Source: Platerodrilus igneus (Eukaryota > Arthropoda > Insecta > Coleoptera > Lycidae). From it: a DNA stretch of 64,000 nucleotides. Positions 22,273-34,025 of this stretch are shown piece after piece. A model generated the notes under the pieces. That model saw only the letters and a program-made list of their open reading frames with translations. It was not told where the DNA came from and did no database searches. A program made the translations under genes and the position numbers. Positions within the stretch are counted from its first letter, which is position 1, and every line of letters begins with the position of its first letter. Where the stretch lies: assembly GCA_036346225.1 (NCBI GenBank), contig JARFIW010000170.1, positions 9,734,501 through 9,798,500 on the forward strand, written 5' to 3'.

Positions 22273-22689
22273 GTCTCCCTTTAAAAGGTTTAAATTGATT
22301 TACAAAAACCTGGCTACCAAATAGGATTTAAAGCTCGACTTAAAATTAGATAAACAAAAACGACTTAAAATTAAATTAACAAAAAATTTAAAGGTTCGAA
22401 GCTTTAACAGGGCTGTAAGTTTGTAAAAGATATTCCGATTTTAAAAATTCAAACGGATTTAGATTGCCAGGGAAATTAGGCTTCAGATCCAATTAATAGA
22501 TCACCTAGTGTAAAAGTGATTAGGATGCTGCTTGTGACGTAGTGAATGTGTATGTTGGGTTGCAAACATTTAGGTGTTGAGAGGCGCTGTCCGTGCATTG
22601 TGGGTTGTCCTACCTAAGTTATATGTGTATTGTGGGTTATCTAACCTAGGTTAGATAGCGGTGGCGGTAAAACAGATGTGACGTAAGAA
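22273..22689. other. No gene; contains the palindrome ATCTAACCTAGGTTAGAT
   Basis: AT-rich sequence. The 18-bp perfect palindrome near 22635 has related forms at 44072 and 46049 in the fold-back region. Nothing else is recognised. Confidence 0.4.
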
Positions 22690-22957
22690 AAAATGATAAC
22701 ATCGTTAATGAGTTTTCCAATTAAATGGCGATTAGTGCTAATGGTTTTTAATGGAAAACCCATTAAAAAAGATTAGTGCTAATGGGTTTTTAATGAGAAA
22801 AGCCATTAAAAACGACTAGTACTATTGGGTTTTTAACGAGAAAACATATTAAAAAACGATTAGTGCTAAGGGATTTTTTAATGAGAAAACCCATTAAAAA
22901 ACGATCAGTGCTAATGGTTTTTAATGAGAAAACTCATTAAAAAACGATTAGTGGCAC
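22690..22957. repeat. Tandem repeat of about 44-47 bp with an internal inverted repeat
   Basis: Five to six units of the form GATTAGTGCTAATGGG, TTTTTAATGAGAAAACCCAT, TAAAAAAC. Each unit contains ATGGGTTTTTAATG and CCCATTAAAAA, which can pair, so single strands would fold into a row of hairpins. Confidence 0.85.
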
Positions 22958-23004
22958 GGTGACGGTGGTGCAGTGCCAAAGTCCTCCAAACTGCCCTACT
23001 GACA

Positions 23005-23869
23005 TGAAAATTTAATAATTACAGGGAATTTTAATGCAGTGGTGAGGGTAGGAAAAGAGCGGTAATAGGGTTATTTGTAAGAGGCACGAGAAACGACAGA
23101 GGAAATAGGCTGGTAGAATTCTAAGACAAAAACAATTTAACACATTATTTCAAGGCGAAAAATGTGGAAGATGCCAGGAGATATAAGAGGATATCAAATA
23201 GATTACATACTTGTTAAACAACGGTTTAGGAATCAAGTAAAAAACTGCAGAAGCTACTCAGAAGCAGATATAGGCACTGACCACAACATCGTAATTATAA
23301 GACCGCACTTAAATTTAAAAATTTGAGAAAATATACGGAAAAGGCACTTCGATTTTGAAAAACTAAAAGATATAGATATCTACGAAAGATTCGAAAAAAC
23401 GTCAAATGAATTGCTGAAAGACATCGGGAAAATTTCTGATACGAAGAAAGTAGAAACGGAATGGAATAACATTAAATCCAGCTTTGACATGGCGGCCCGA
23501 GACATTTTGGGGTATACAGAAAAAGAGAATAAGAAGCTATGGATAACAAAAGAATCCCTGAATTTAATAGAAGAAAGACGAAAATACAAAAACAGACCAG
23601 ATGAAACTGGAAAACAGAGATACAAAGCCATAAAATGGGAAATTATTCGCAAATGCAGGAAAGCTAAAGAACAATGGATTGACGAAAAGTGCAAAGAGGT
23701 ACAAACAAGATGGAAGTAGGAAAGACAGAAGAATTATATAAACTAGTTAGAAAATTTTTTAGAGGTATTAAACTTTATAACAAAAATATAATGGGAATGG
23801 AAGGAGACATCATCATAGAAAATGTAGAGAAAGTGTTAGATGACAAGAATATATAAGGAATTTATATGC
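23005..23869 (+). pseudogene. RTE retrotransposon fragment, left piece
   Basis: Collinear with about 60280-61173 of the complete RTE at 59.6-63.0 kb. It starts in the endonuclease (GGGAATTTTAATGCAGTGG, the DFNA motif) and runs through the linker. One 102-codon frame (23411-23719) is intact; the rest is broken by indels. The piece ends at ...TTTATATGC, where copy B interrupts it, and resumes at 29159. Confidence 0.9.
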
Positions 23870-24513
23870 TGTTACGTGCCGAAAAATTCGGCACTAGATA
23901 TTCTCAATTAAGTTTTAATATGTAAGAATTTCGCGCCATAAATTTAAAGAGACTTGTGTGCGTATTTCCGTCACTTCAGATAGCGCGTTGCGCGAGATTT
24001 GCGCGCACGCGAGGGTCGAGAGGATAGTGGGGGATTTCCGGGAAACGCGTTGGAACTAGCCTCCGAGATGTGAAGAAGTGTTGTTGTCTTTTGTGTTTTA
24101 TCGTATCTTTTTTTGTTATGTAGGTTCCTTGTGCTTTTTCTTGACTATCGTTCCTTATAAACCAGTTTCCTGTCGTTCCCTACATATAGAAAGAAGACAA
24201 TTCGAATTTGGATTCAACCTGGCTCAAGAATTCCCACGCCCGAAAGATTAGCGAAATAGCCGACGCCCGGAAGACTAGCGAAGCAACGGCCGACCATCAT
24301 GGAGTAATCCTGAAGGAAGCCCTACATGTTCACATGAGTGCCCCATTGGGGTTTTCTTTAAAATTCGTTTTCCTTTAAAATTTGTGTAATTATGTTGCAA
24401 TAATTTGCATATTGTGTGACGTCATCTATAATTTGTGCGTCATTTTTACATTATCTAATATCGCTAACAACTGTCATCAGTGGCTCGCGTACCGGCGCGT
24501 CGGGGTTGTAATA
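23870..24513 (+). repeat. 5' LTR of copy B
   Basis: 644 bp. It opens with a hairpin (GTGCCGAAAAATTCGGCAC). Compared with the 3' LTR it has a 17-bp tandem duplication near 24356-24380. The middle block has two copies of GA(A/C)TAGCGAA-type sequence where LTR-A has the U6 segment. Confidence 0.95.
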
Positions 24514-25992
24514 GTGTCACCAAAAACGTGGTTAGGTTGTAAAAAATTTTTTTTTCTTTTGTTTTCTACTTTATAATGTATTAATTAACTATATTTCTAG
24601 CTTTTTCATTTAAAAAAATAAATAATTATTTAAATTTTTTAATATCTGTTAGTTCAAAATTTAGAGTGGTAGCTCTGGAAGTTACTATATAATCATCTGA
24701 AGTGAAATGACAGCTGCTATGTTAATTTAACGTCAGTGGGTATATTGAATATTGATTTTTTCTGGTATATTTTTTACAATGTATTGCTAATCCAGTTAAT
24801 TCTCTTGTAACTATAAAAATAGTGTGTTTTTTAACTTAAATTCTCTTAAAAAAAAGTATCTAATTTGTTTAAAATTTGTTTAAAATTGAAAGTGCTTTTC
24901 TTTCAACAGTGTCTATCATATAATATAACCTTACTTATACACATGTTTGGATCATATAATTTTGCTTGTAAGTACTTCTAATTATAAGTAAATAGCTTAT
25001 TTTCTATCCACTATGAAAAAGAAGAAGAAAAAATCTTTTAAAATTGCCGTTAGAATAATCTCTTTACTTTTTAAATTTTTTTAGTCTATCTTAACTTGAT
25101 TTTGAGATTAATTGTTAAAGCTACCATTTAACAAACACATATAATGTATTTTTTATGATTTTTGACGTTTTTTTATAACTTAAATAATCAATTGTAAATT
25201 ACAATTACCTGCATAAAAAAATTCCATCTCAAAATATAGATTTTGTAATTAACTGAGTTTTTACCATATCTTTCAAAACGTATAGTAACGTAATCTTATT
25301 ATATTTGTTCCCTTAAACACTATCTTGCCCTGATACCGTTCTAAAAGTGTATCCTTAGTAATTTAAATAGTTGTAACCTACAAATGCCTTTTTAAAGGAA
25401 ATTTTCTTCAAATACAGTTAACGAAATTATCTGACTATATCTTTTACCTTTCAAAACGTTGTAATAAACTGAATCTCTTTATATCTGCTCTTTTAAACAC
25501 TGAAATAATGAAGTTGTCGTTAACGTTTTATATTTAAGCTCATTTACGATAGTTGTTGATAATTTCCGCGATACCAAAAGAATATTTTAATAGTTTGGAT
25601 TACTGTTCTCTTTATACATGTATCGTAAAATATTTCTTTTGTGTAGCGAGTATGATTTTGTCTTGATAGCATATTTTTTTAGATATATCGATATTCCAAC
25701 GCAACATTTTAAGACCTATTAAGCGAGATTTACTGTCGAATTTGGTCGCCCAGCTGTATGTAAGTCTAGACGAGATCCATCGAAGAGCCGGTTGCTCAGC
25801 ATAACGTAACTCAAGACGAGAATTTGGTTGGTAAGTTTGTCGTTTTAGTAATTTGTGAATCATTTTTTTAAGAATGATGTTGGGATTTTTCTTCATTAGT
25901 CTAGGTGAAACTCAAACAAGAGTTTTTCAACCTAGCAAATATATGTGTTACAAGATATCTTTCCGTTCTTCAACAATTTTATCAGTAAATCG

Positions 25993-26085
25993 ACTTTTGA
26001 TTACTGTCTCTTTACATATCGATTGAAACCACATTAGGTGGCATACAATTATTTTAAAATCGTTCAACCCTACGTACATCTAAAA
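25993..26085 (+). pseudogene. Remnant of the integrase tail in copy B
   Basis: Aligns with 16509-16620 of copy A (TCGA...TTGATTACTG, ACCACATTAGGTGG, AAAATCGTTCAA). The rest of the integrase tail (A: about 16625-17074) is deleted, and homology resumes at 26090 in the 3' untranslated part. Confidence 0.7.
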
Positions 26086-28531
26086 GTTTTTCACGTTTCG
26101 GTTCCTTAACAATTTATATAATTTTTTTTAGTCCTCACTATCAATTAATTAGCTTTAATTACTTATTCCTTCTCTTATACACCTACCTTTTATACGTTTA
26201 ACTTACTTACCCTAAACTTTTTGCTTCTGGTTGACTTTTCCTAGAACTTACCGTTAGTTATATATCGCTTTATTGTCTAGACCCTCCAGTATAACTCTGT
26301 CGTTTCATTTAATTAATCCTCAAACTTTTCCTACGACATATTATTTGGTTTTTAGTGTTTATCTTACATCGTTTAATTGTGTGGTAATTGTCGTAACTTT
26401 GGTTGTAATAACTCATTGAATTTTTATGATTGGTTTGAACTGATGTTAGAGTGGATGCTTTTTTCTTTGGGCTCACATAAGAGCTCGGCCTAGGACTTTC
26501 TATTCCATTTGTTTTTCCTCTGAATTATTACAGTCGCTCACATTATCTTATACTATTATTTGTTTCTTTTTCTACTAAGTCATCACAACATATAAACATT
26601 TTTTTCGTTGTTTTTTATCGAACTTGTGGTGAAGCGCTATCGCTTTTTATTGATATCTTATCAAATTCTCGGTTGTTTTAGCATATTGGGACAGTGTGTC
26701 TGTATTTAACTGCTTATAATTAGGCATCCTTGTGTATTTAGGGTGTTACCGTTTTAAAAAATTACGTTGAAACAGTTTGTTTTCGTGTGATACTTTTAAG
26801 TTGTTGTGTCAACTTTTGTCTGATTTTCTTATCGTAGTGGATGCACTCGTTAGGAAAGTGATTGTACTAGTTCTCTTAAGAGTCTAGTGAATTTTTAACT
26901 TATAATATACCTTAACTTGTCGGATTAATATCGCAGGTGGTCCTTCAGATTGATCTGTGTTATAACAGGGACAATTCTCTACCTTCTCTCGGACGCTTGT
27001 CCAAAAACGCTACTTTTTCTTATCCCGCTGTCTCCGTTTCTGCCTTATCTTTCTTTCGGTAGACCTGAAGTCGTCCCGGAACACCCGTCCACCACATAAG
27101 AGTGATTTTTCCCTCACTCCGGGCTACTGACCACATTGGCTGGTTGAGTAGTGCTTTGCTATCTACCTTTTCTGTATCTTTAGCTCAATGCAAACCCTTC
27201 CTCTATTTTCTTCTACCTGGAAGTGCCTCTTATGCATTCCAAATACCTACCTCCCTCTTTCTACCGTTCCTATTTCTACTGTCTTTTCATTTCCGTTAGT
27301 CACCGTGTGGTTGCGCGGGGGGTTTTCACAGACACCCGGACCACGTTTCTGAGAATCTTTCGTGAGCTCATGCGGTGTCGCTGTCAGCGCACATGGTCGC
27401 TAACAGTGAATTTATGTATGAGTGTGTGAATATGTGAGTGTATGTAGAAATATCGTGTGAATATCTCACGAATATCGTACCGATATCAATTAATGCCGGG
27501 TGCAGGGATGCACCCAAATGCTTTCGCCGGTTCCTCGTGCCGTTTATTGTAAACGGGCCTGTTTCACAGGTTGCTCTTCTTAGGGGGCACGAGAAATTCC
27601 CATATAACGGTTCCAAGGAGCAACTCTATCGCTATCTTACCTATTGTCTTTGATAATAACTTAAGTTAATATTTTTATCTTATTTATTATCTTAGATAAT
27701 AACTTTAGTTTAATATCTTTATCTTACCTATTATCTTTAATAATAACTAAAGCTTAATATCGTTATCTTACCTATTACTGTTGATAATAACTTAAGTTCA
27801 ATATCGTTATCTTATCTATTATCTTCGATAATAACTCGAGATCTTGTTTTATCTTTTTATCTTCCTAACGTTTGGTATTTATGCCCAGATGTGGGAATTA
27901 TTTTTCTTGAATATTAAATGAAAAAGCTAACCTGATGGTAGGAATGTAATTTGTTAGGTTAGCAAAGTAAGGGATTAGTAAGGTGGTACTTTTGGTAAAT
28001 TTGTTGATTCACAAGCATGTCATGGACAAGTTTTTATGTGTATTGTTTCTTAAACCAGAGTACCAGTAACTAAAAATTTGTTATAGTGTAATGTAACTCA
28101 CTCTTTCAATCATTTTAAATTTAGACATTTTTTTGCCAACGAAGAAACAGTCTAGATGCAACGCTCATGTGCGTTTGCACTTAGGAACCTGTAATGTTAG
28201 CTTTAGGTTAGTATATAGGTTAGGCAACTTGTCGCATTTGTTTTAGTTTAAGTAGTGTTTCATGCTCCGCGACAAATTTGTGCTGTCGACTATAACTGCG
28301 CCACACCAAAGACTCGTGTGTGCACTTTTCCGTTTCCTGGTAATCCGGAAGACGTGTTATCGGTCGAAAAACCAGGTGGCGCCTCAAATAAACTTTTTGT
28401 AGGATTTAAGTTAGGATTTATGTAGGTTAGTTACGATTTATGTAGGCTAGTTAGGATTTAAATTTTAAGATGTTACTGTGCTAACAGTCATTTTCTTTTT
28501 TAAGTTTTTTCTTTTATGGCTTTGTCGCGAT

Positions 28532-29158
28532 TGTTACGTGCCGAAAAATTCGGCACTAGACATTCTCAATTAAGTTTTAATATGTAAGAATTTTGCGCCA
28601 TAAATTTAAAGAGACTTGTGTGCGTATTTCCGTCACTTCAGATAGCGCGTTGCGCGAGAATTGCGCCGACGCGAGGGCCCAGAGAATAGTGCGGGATTTC
28701 CGGGAGACGCGTTGGAACTAGCCTCCGAGATGTGGAGAAGTGTTGTTGTCTTTTGTGTTTTATCGTATCTTTTTTTGTTATGTAGGTTCCTTTTGCTTTC
28801 TCTTGACCATCGTTCCTTATAAACCAGTTTCCTGTCGTTCCCTACATATAGAAAGAAGACAATTCGAATTTCGATTCAACCTGGCTCAAGAATTCCCACT
28901 CCCGAAAGATTAGCAAAGTAGCCGACGCCCGGAAGACTAGCGAAGCCACGGCCGACCATCATGGAGTAATCCTGAAGGAAGCCCTACATGTTCACGTGAG
29001 TGCCCCATTGGGGTTTCCTTTAAAATTTGTGTAATTATGTTGCTATAATTTGCATATTGTGTGACGTAATCTATAATTTGTGCGTCATTTTTACATTATC
29101 TAATATCGCTACCAACTGTTATCAGTGGCTCGCGTACCGGCGCGGCGGGGTTGTAATA
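28532..29158 (+). repeat. 3' LTR of copy B
   Basis: 627 bp. It is highly similar to 23870-24513, with scattered substitutions and without the 17-bp duplication. It ends ...CGGGGTTGTAATA, followed by the ATGC target duplication. Confidence 0.95.
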
Positions 29159-29985
29159 ATGCAGGACAGGAACTAGCAGCACTAAAACAAACATCAGACA
29201 TTGAAAAGGATGACTTGGGATATCCTATACATAGAGAAAAGTGTGAGTTAGCATTAAAGGGTTTAAAAAATGGTAAGGCACCGGGTCTAGATAAGGTGCA
29301 AGTAGAAACTCTAAAAATTGCTGGACAAGCACTAAATAACAACTTGTAAGCTATATGTATGAGACAGGCGAAATACCTAAAGATCATAAACGTAACATCA
29401 TAGTCACTATAGCATAAATGAGAGGCGCTGATAGATGTGAAAATTTTCGAACAATAAGTTTGACAGCACACATATCAAAAATATGAACTAGAATTGTATA
29501 AAGACGGACAGAAAAACGGACTGAAGAAATACTAGGAGAAGATCTATTTGGGTTTAGGTGAAACAGGGGAACACACGCGGGGCTATTTGATCTCTGAGGG
29601 TGATAATGGAAAAGACAATAGAAAAAGGAGAAAGCGTGTATATAGGGTTTGTAGATCTGTAAAAAGCAATCGACAATGTAAAATGGGAAAAAATGTTGGA
29701 AATATTCAAAAAGATTGGAATGAGTTATAGGATAGACGAATAGCACATAGCTTATACAAAGAGCAAACAGCGGTAACAGAATTAGATCATCAACGTAGAG
29801 AAATAAATATGAGGAAAGGGGTGAGACAAGGATTTCCCCTATCGCAGTTAATTTTTAACTTGTACATCGAAGAGGCAATGAATACTGTCAAATGCGGAAG
29901 ACATTTGGAATTACTATGCAGGGACAAAGGATTGATATGCTTAGATTTGTATCTAGTAAGGAAGAGTTAAAAGCAACCCCTACAT
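29159..29985 (+). pseudogene. RTE retrotransposon fragment, right piece
   Basis: Continues the copy interrupted at 23869. It is collinear with about 61180-62030 of the full RTE, from the LKNGKAPGLDKVQ region through the GVRQG motif region to just past the FADD site, which is damaged. Frames are broken many times. The 3' end of the RTE is not seen after about 29985. Confidence 0.85.
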
Positions 29986-31213
29986 AAAAGAAAAATTACT
30001 AAAGAAGTTTAACTAGAATGTCGGTAATCTTTATAATAGGCTCAATTTATTGTAATAAAAAAAAATATCTAAAGTCAGAAAGGAGATATACTGACGAAAA
30101 AATAAACAATTTTAGTATGTGTTAAAGGAAAAAAACTTAAAAAATTGGGCGTCAAGTTTATTATAAGAGAAATGACAGTTAATCAAAACATTTAGTACCA
30201 AGCAACATTATACAAATTTTAAATGCAATATAAGGCAATTTACAAATAAACAAAAAACTTACCTCTAATTAATAGTTGTAGTTTAAGGTAGGCTTTGCGT
30301 ACTTTGCTTCTTAGGAAACCTACACTGCCGTTTAAATGTTTAACGGGTTTTGTGAGGACAGGATGTCAGTTTTTCTTTAAATTCCTTGGTGTGAAGTGTT
30401 GTTGTACCTATTACTTTAGGGAGTACAATATATAATTACGGTAACTAAAGGACGATAGAGCAATTTAAAGGTAAACTTTAATGTATACTTTACACACTAA
30501 AAATGTACACGCTGATACGGTAAGATAGTTGCCGATAAAGTCCCCCAAAAATGCGCGTTTCTCATACAACTCGTCGTTGACTCACATATCGTTCAGCAAT
30601 TGATAAGGGCGATAACCGCACATTCTTCAAAGGGTGTAAAAATGCGCGTTTAGCTTTAGTGCATGACAACTTCACAACACAATCTTTATGCGTAATAACC
30701 TAAATGATGTTGGAAAATATAGCTTTCCCTTTTAGGATTGGACGGATCCCTACACCTAATATTAAAACCTTGTGCAGCCAAAAAGGCGTAAGAATGTCGG
30801 GAATCGAATTCACAATTATCCGTACATTCAAAGCTTTTAAAAACTTCTCTCTTCACTCTCCATCCTCGCACAGCGTGCACGACAAATATGTAACGTTATC
30901 TCTGTCAAGATTTTTAAATTTTTGCAAATTATCAAATTCTATTTAAAAAGTTTTGTCTTAGAATCGAATCCGTACCTTCTCTGTGACCACAAAACGCTTT
31001 TCCCAAACTTTGCAATGATTTGCTTTAAAATTTCTCGCAAATATTTGTGTTCTCTAAGTATATTTCTTTTACCATTATATCAAACAATGTAATGCACCGT
31101 AATGAATGGACCCCGTTGGGCGGGATGCGGAGAGTACAGCCGCTTTCAGTGTACTGTTATCAACTGCAAGCTGAGTTGCGCGTTTTGTTTAATTTACCAA
31201 GTTTTTTTTAATT
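29986..31213. other. No recognisable gene
   Basis: AT-rich sequence with short frames on both strands near 30690-30940. Similar phrases (AAAATGCGCGTTT) occur twice, near 30548 and 30640. I can assign nothing. Confidence 0.35.
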
Positions 31214-31426
31214 GTGTTACAGTCAAACCAGCGGGCTAGAAAGAAAGGGAAGGGAGTCAGCCAAGAACGACTCTCCCGAATTACTGCAACAGAAGACGAA
31301 GCGGAAGGAAAGAAGGCCACGTTGACACTGTCGAAGAATGAGAGTATCAATCAAAACGAATCCGATGAACCTACAATCCGACAGACAGTAAAATATAGAG
31401 ATACCGAAACAACAATTAAGATATAA
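31214..31426 (+). other. Unidentified charged ORF after an acceptor-like site
   Basis: A 70-codon frame rich in Lys, Glu, Arg and Ser. It begins at a non-ATG codon right after a pyrimidine tract ending GTGTTACAG. It could be an exon fragment or chance; there is no family match. Confidence 0.15.
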
Positions 31427-31559
31427 GCAACATACAAATAAAGAAAAATATTATAAATATCCAAATACATATATCTACACGCCTTCATCTGGGTTTGTAT
31501 AGCCATATGCGGTCGTTCTCTTGAAAGCCTGAATCCTGTCGCCGTGATGTCATATTTGG

Positions 31560-32391
31560 TCTTCAACCGATCGCTTGAAATCCGGATATTTTTCGTAACG
31601 TCACCATGGATGTCATACATTTTGCGCTCTTTCCGATGTAGCTCTCGCTCACGATGTCATCTTCAAGGTTACACACAAACTGAAGATTATTTGGTAGATG
31701 TATCTCGCAACCCACCATAGCACGTGCAGGTATCTGTCCAGTGCTGTCATGAACCGAAGACCGATAGACCAATAAAAATTGATTTAAATATTGGTTCCAG
31801 TCCCTCTGATGCTAGAGGACCATCTTGGAAAGGTACTTGCACAAGGTTCGATTCATGCGCTCTACCATACCATCGGATTCCGAGTGCATCTCATACCCAG
31901 CAAACGGTAAAATTCTTGGAATAACGTCGAATCAAAATTTCTGTTATGATCGACGTGCTACTGCAATATAACTCCAAACAGTACGTCAGGGACGGTTGCA
32001 ACTCCTTGGTTTGATATAGAATACGCTTTGGTCCACTTCGTAAAACAATCTATAACCACCAAGACCTATTCTCGGAGTCGGTCTCAGGGAATGAACCAGC
32101 AATTTCTATTGCCACTCTCGAAGTGGTTTCCCACATTGTACCGCCTCATTGAAACCTTTAAGTTTTCCAATGGTGCACACAGTTGACACTTGCTGCCCCA
32201 CTCTTAAACATCGTCCGTGCAGCCACCCATAAAAATCTTGCTCGGACCTCTTCCAGGATCTTCTTAATGCCAAAGTGTCCTCCCGAAGTCCCGTTATGTA
32301 TATATCTTAAAATCTTCGATACCTGGCTTTTAGAAACCAGCATGTGAAGCGCACTCACCGATCCATTTCCATTTTCCAAGGATCGCATCAA
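31560..32391 (-). pseudogene. Gypsy (412/mdg1-like) integrase relic
   Basis: On the minus strand the Zn-binding N-terminal domain (32158-32391) shows VSKILRYIHNGTSGGHFGIK and a RARFLW segment. The catalytic core follows in shifted frames (VVIDCFTKWTKAYSI near 31995-32040, then an N-F-D-S-x-L-F-Q-E-F stretch). YRSSVHDSTGQIPARAMVG (from 31772) is the C-terminal part of the core. Several stops and frameshifts make it inactive. It belongs with the gag at 32790-33710, with RT and RNase H deleted between them. Confidence 0.85.
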
Positions 32392-32789
32392 AATCCCTTC
32401 AAGAAATCCAATTGCGTCCAGTATGAGTTCAGGCTGCTACTCAATGGACTAATATCCTGCCAAGATGGGCGTTCTCATTTAGCTTTCCAACCCAGAATGA
32501 CACATAGCTCGTGGCGATTCACTTGTTCGGCTTGCAACTATAGAGGTTGCCAATCGTCATTGATCACTGTAGTCCAACTAACAAGATCACATTGTACCCC
32601 CGCGACGCGGATGGCTATTTTCGGAGCGAAATATGTGCAGGTACACTTTCGTCCCGTTCCGCCGACTCTCTCTATTAATTTCGTTCTCTAACGTTCCTGA
32701 GCCGTTTATATTGGTTTTGCCTGTACCCAAATCTACGGTTTAGCGTCGTGGTTCCTCTTTGTCCGACGCTGGTAACAAAGTATCCGCTA

Positions 32790-33710
32790 TATCATCTTCT
32801 ACGCGCTCTCTTGGCTAGATAAGAGACGTCGCTTGCTTTGCCGCCTCGAAGTTTAACATATGAGCCAACGCATCATGTGAAATCTTTGGTCGAGCCAGCC
32901 GCAGTGCTTACTTGATCTCTTAGTCGCGTATTTCTTCAGTGAAGGCGTGAACTGTCACCAGTGCTAGAAAGCTGTCCGCTGCTGTTGCGTATACTAGTCT
33001 CACCAAGCGAGCACTATCTGTTTCAAACCCTTGCAAATTTTTGTCAGCCCTTTGGTAACGGTTCTTCACTCGAGCGTGCTACATTTGTTGCAGATAAGAG
33101 TAGCCGCACCTCTTTTCCAAGCTTAATGAAAAAGCACCGTAGCTTTTTGATCAGTCTGGAATGGTTTACAGAATGTTTAAGGCGTCACCATAATCAACGC
33201 GATTGCCATTTTACCAGCGCTCCAGCCGTCAACTCTCCCGGAAGCCACAGATTGTTTGAAATACGTCCGCCATAGTGTCTTTCCATTAAATATAAGTGGG
33301 TTTCACTGAACCTTGATGTTGCTTCATTTTCCCCGACAGTCTTAAATTCTGCCTTATGTTGTTGTATCACCGGAGCTAAGGGCTCTGGTGCTTGTACGGC
33401 TAGGAAATTAATCCAATTTTTTTTTCGCGAGCTTTCAGAGAACTTTGCTTTCAATGCCTGTAGCCGTTGAAAAATTTGTCTTCCAGGTTTTTCGCGGATT
33501 TTATAGTTTCCTACATAAACTCCTCTCTTAATTGGTTGTAATTTTAAATTAATTTTTGTTTAACAGCTTCAATGTTCTGAGCAATTTTTTTGCGGCTTTT
33601 ATAGCTTCCTGTATAAACTTCTTTTTCAATTGTTCAACGGCTTTCGCGTTCTGATCTAATTTGTCCGAAAGGTTTGCCGCGTTTCGTTCTTGTTTTTCCG
33701 CATTCTGCCA
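32790..33710 (-). pseudogene. Gypsy (412/mdg1-like) gag relic
   Basis: Minus-strand translation in several frames gives a Lys-rich N-terminal coiled region (33450-33710). A capsid segment follows with MADVFQTICGF and an A-G-K-M-A-I-A-L-I stretch (about 33190-33275). Then come a D-S-A-R-L-V-R-L-V-Y-A stretch and ALRLARPK...DALAH (about 32850-33040). The ALRLARPK-type helix is characteristic of 412/mdg1-like Gag. It lies directly upstream (minus sense) of the integrase relic; the missing RT implies an internal deletion of about 2 kb or more. Confidence 0.75.
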
Positions 33711-33792
33711 GGTGAATTGTCTTCCATGCCTGACGAGAAGTTCTTGATACAGGCAAGAATGTCACTATCCAGTCTCTGTTGTGGACTGCAAG

Positions 33793-34025
33793 TAATAGGC
33801 ATAATCATCATTAGGTCTTCAGTTCTGGAACTGGTTAGACGCGTACCTTCATTGTTTTCTATTCTGAATTAACCTATACATTTCCTTGAAATTTGCACAG
33901 TTTGCATCTATCACTATCTGATCTAAGTCTACATCTACCTCCTTTTTCCCATTTCTGCTTGTAATATATCCCACACTATTCCCCAAAATACCTTAGAACG
34001 CATTCTACCCTTCTATTTGTTCTGT
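33793..34025 (-). pseudogene. RTE 3'-end fragment (minus strand)
   Basis: Reverse complement matches the end of the RTE ORF (about 62500-62745), including sequences for the C-terminal RRRGRPRLDY region and the Asn-Gln-Trp-Arg end. It is truncated at its 5' side and sits just upstream (minus sense) of the gypsy gag relic. Confidence 0.8.

Larger units (their letters stand above)
23870..29158 (+). mobile_element. Non-autonomous LTR retrotransposon, copy B (5.3 kb), complete
   Basis: LTRs at 23870-24513 and 28532-29158 (TGTTACGTGCC...GTTGTAATA) surround a 4.0-kb interior without genes. It is inserted in an RTE copy and flanked by ATGC at 23866-23869 and 29159-29162, a 4-bp target duplication as made by Ty3/gypsy integrases. 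The interior is collinear with copy A but lacks most of the integrase tail, the TA-flanked block and both SINEs. The insertion must therefore have been mobilised in trans. Confidence 0.95.

Noticed and set aside
22690..22957. CRISPR-like array
   Set aside because: Units are contiguous with no unique spacers, and the setting is eukaryotic.
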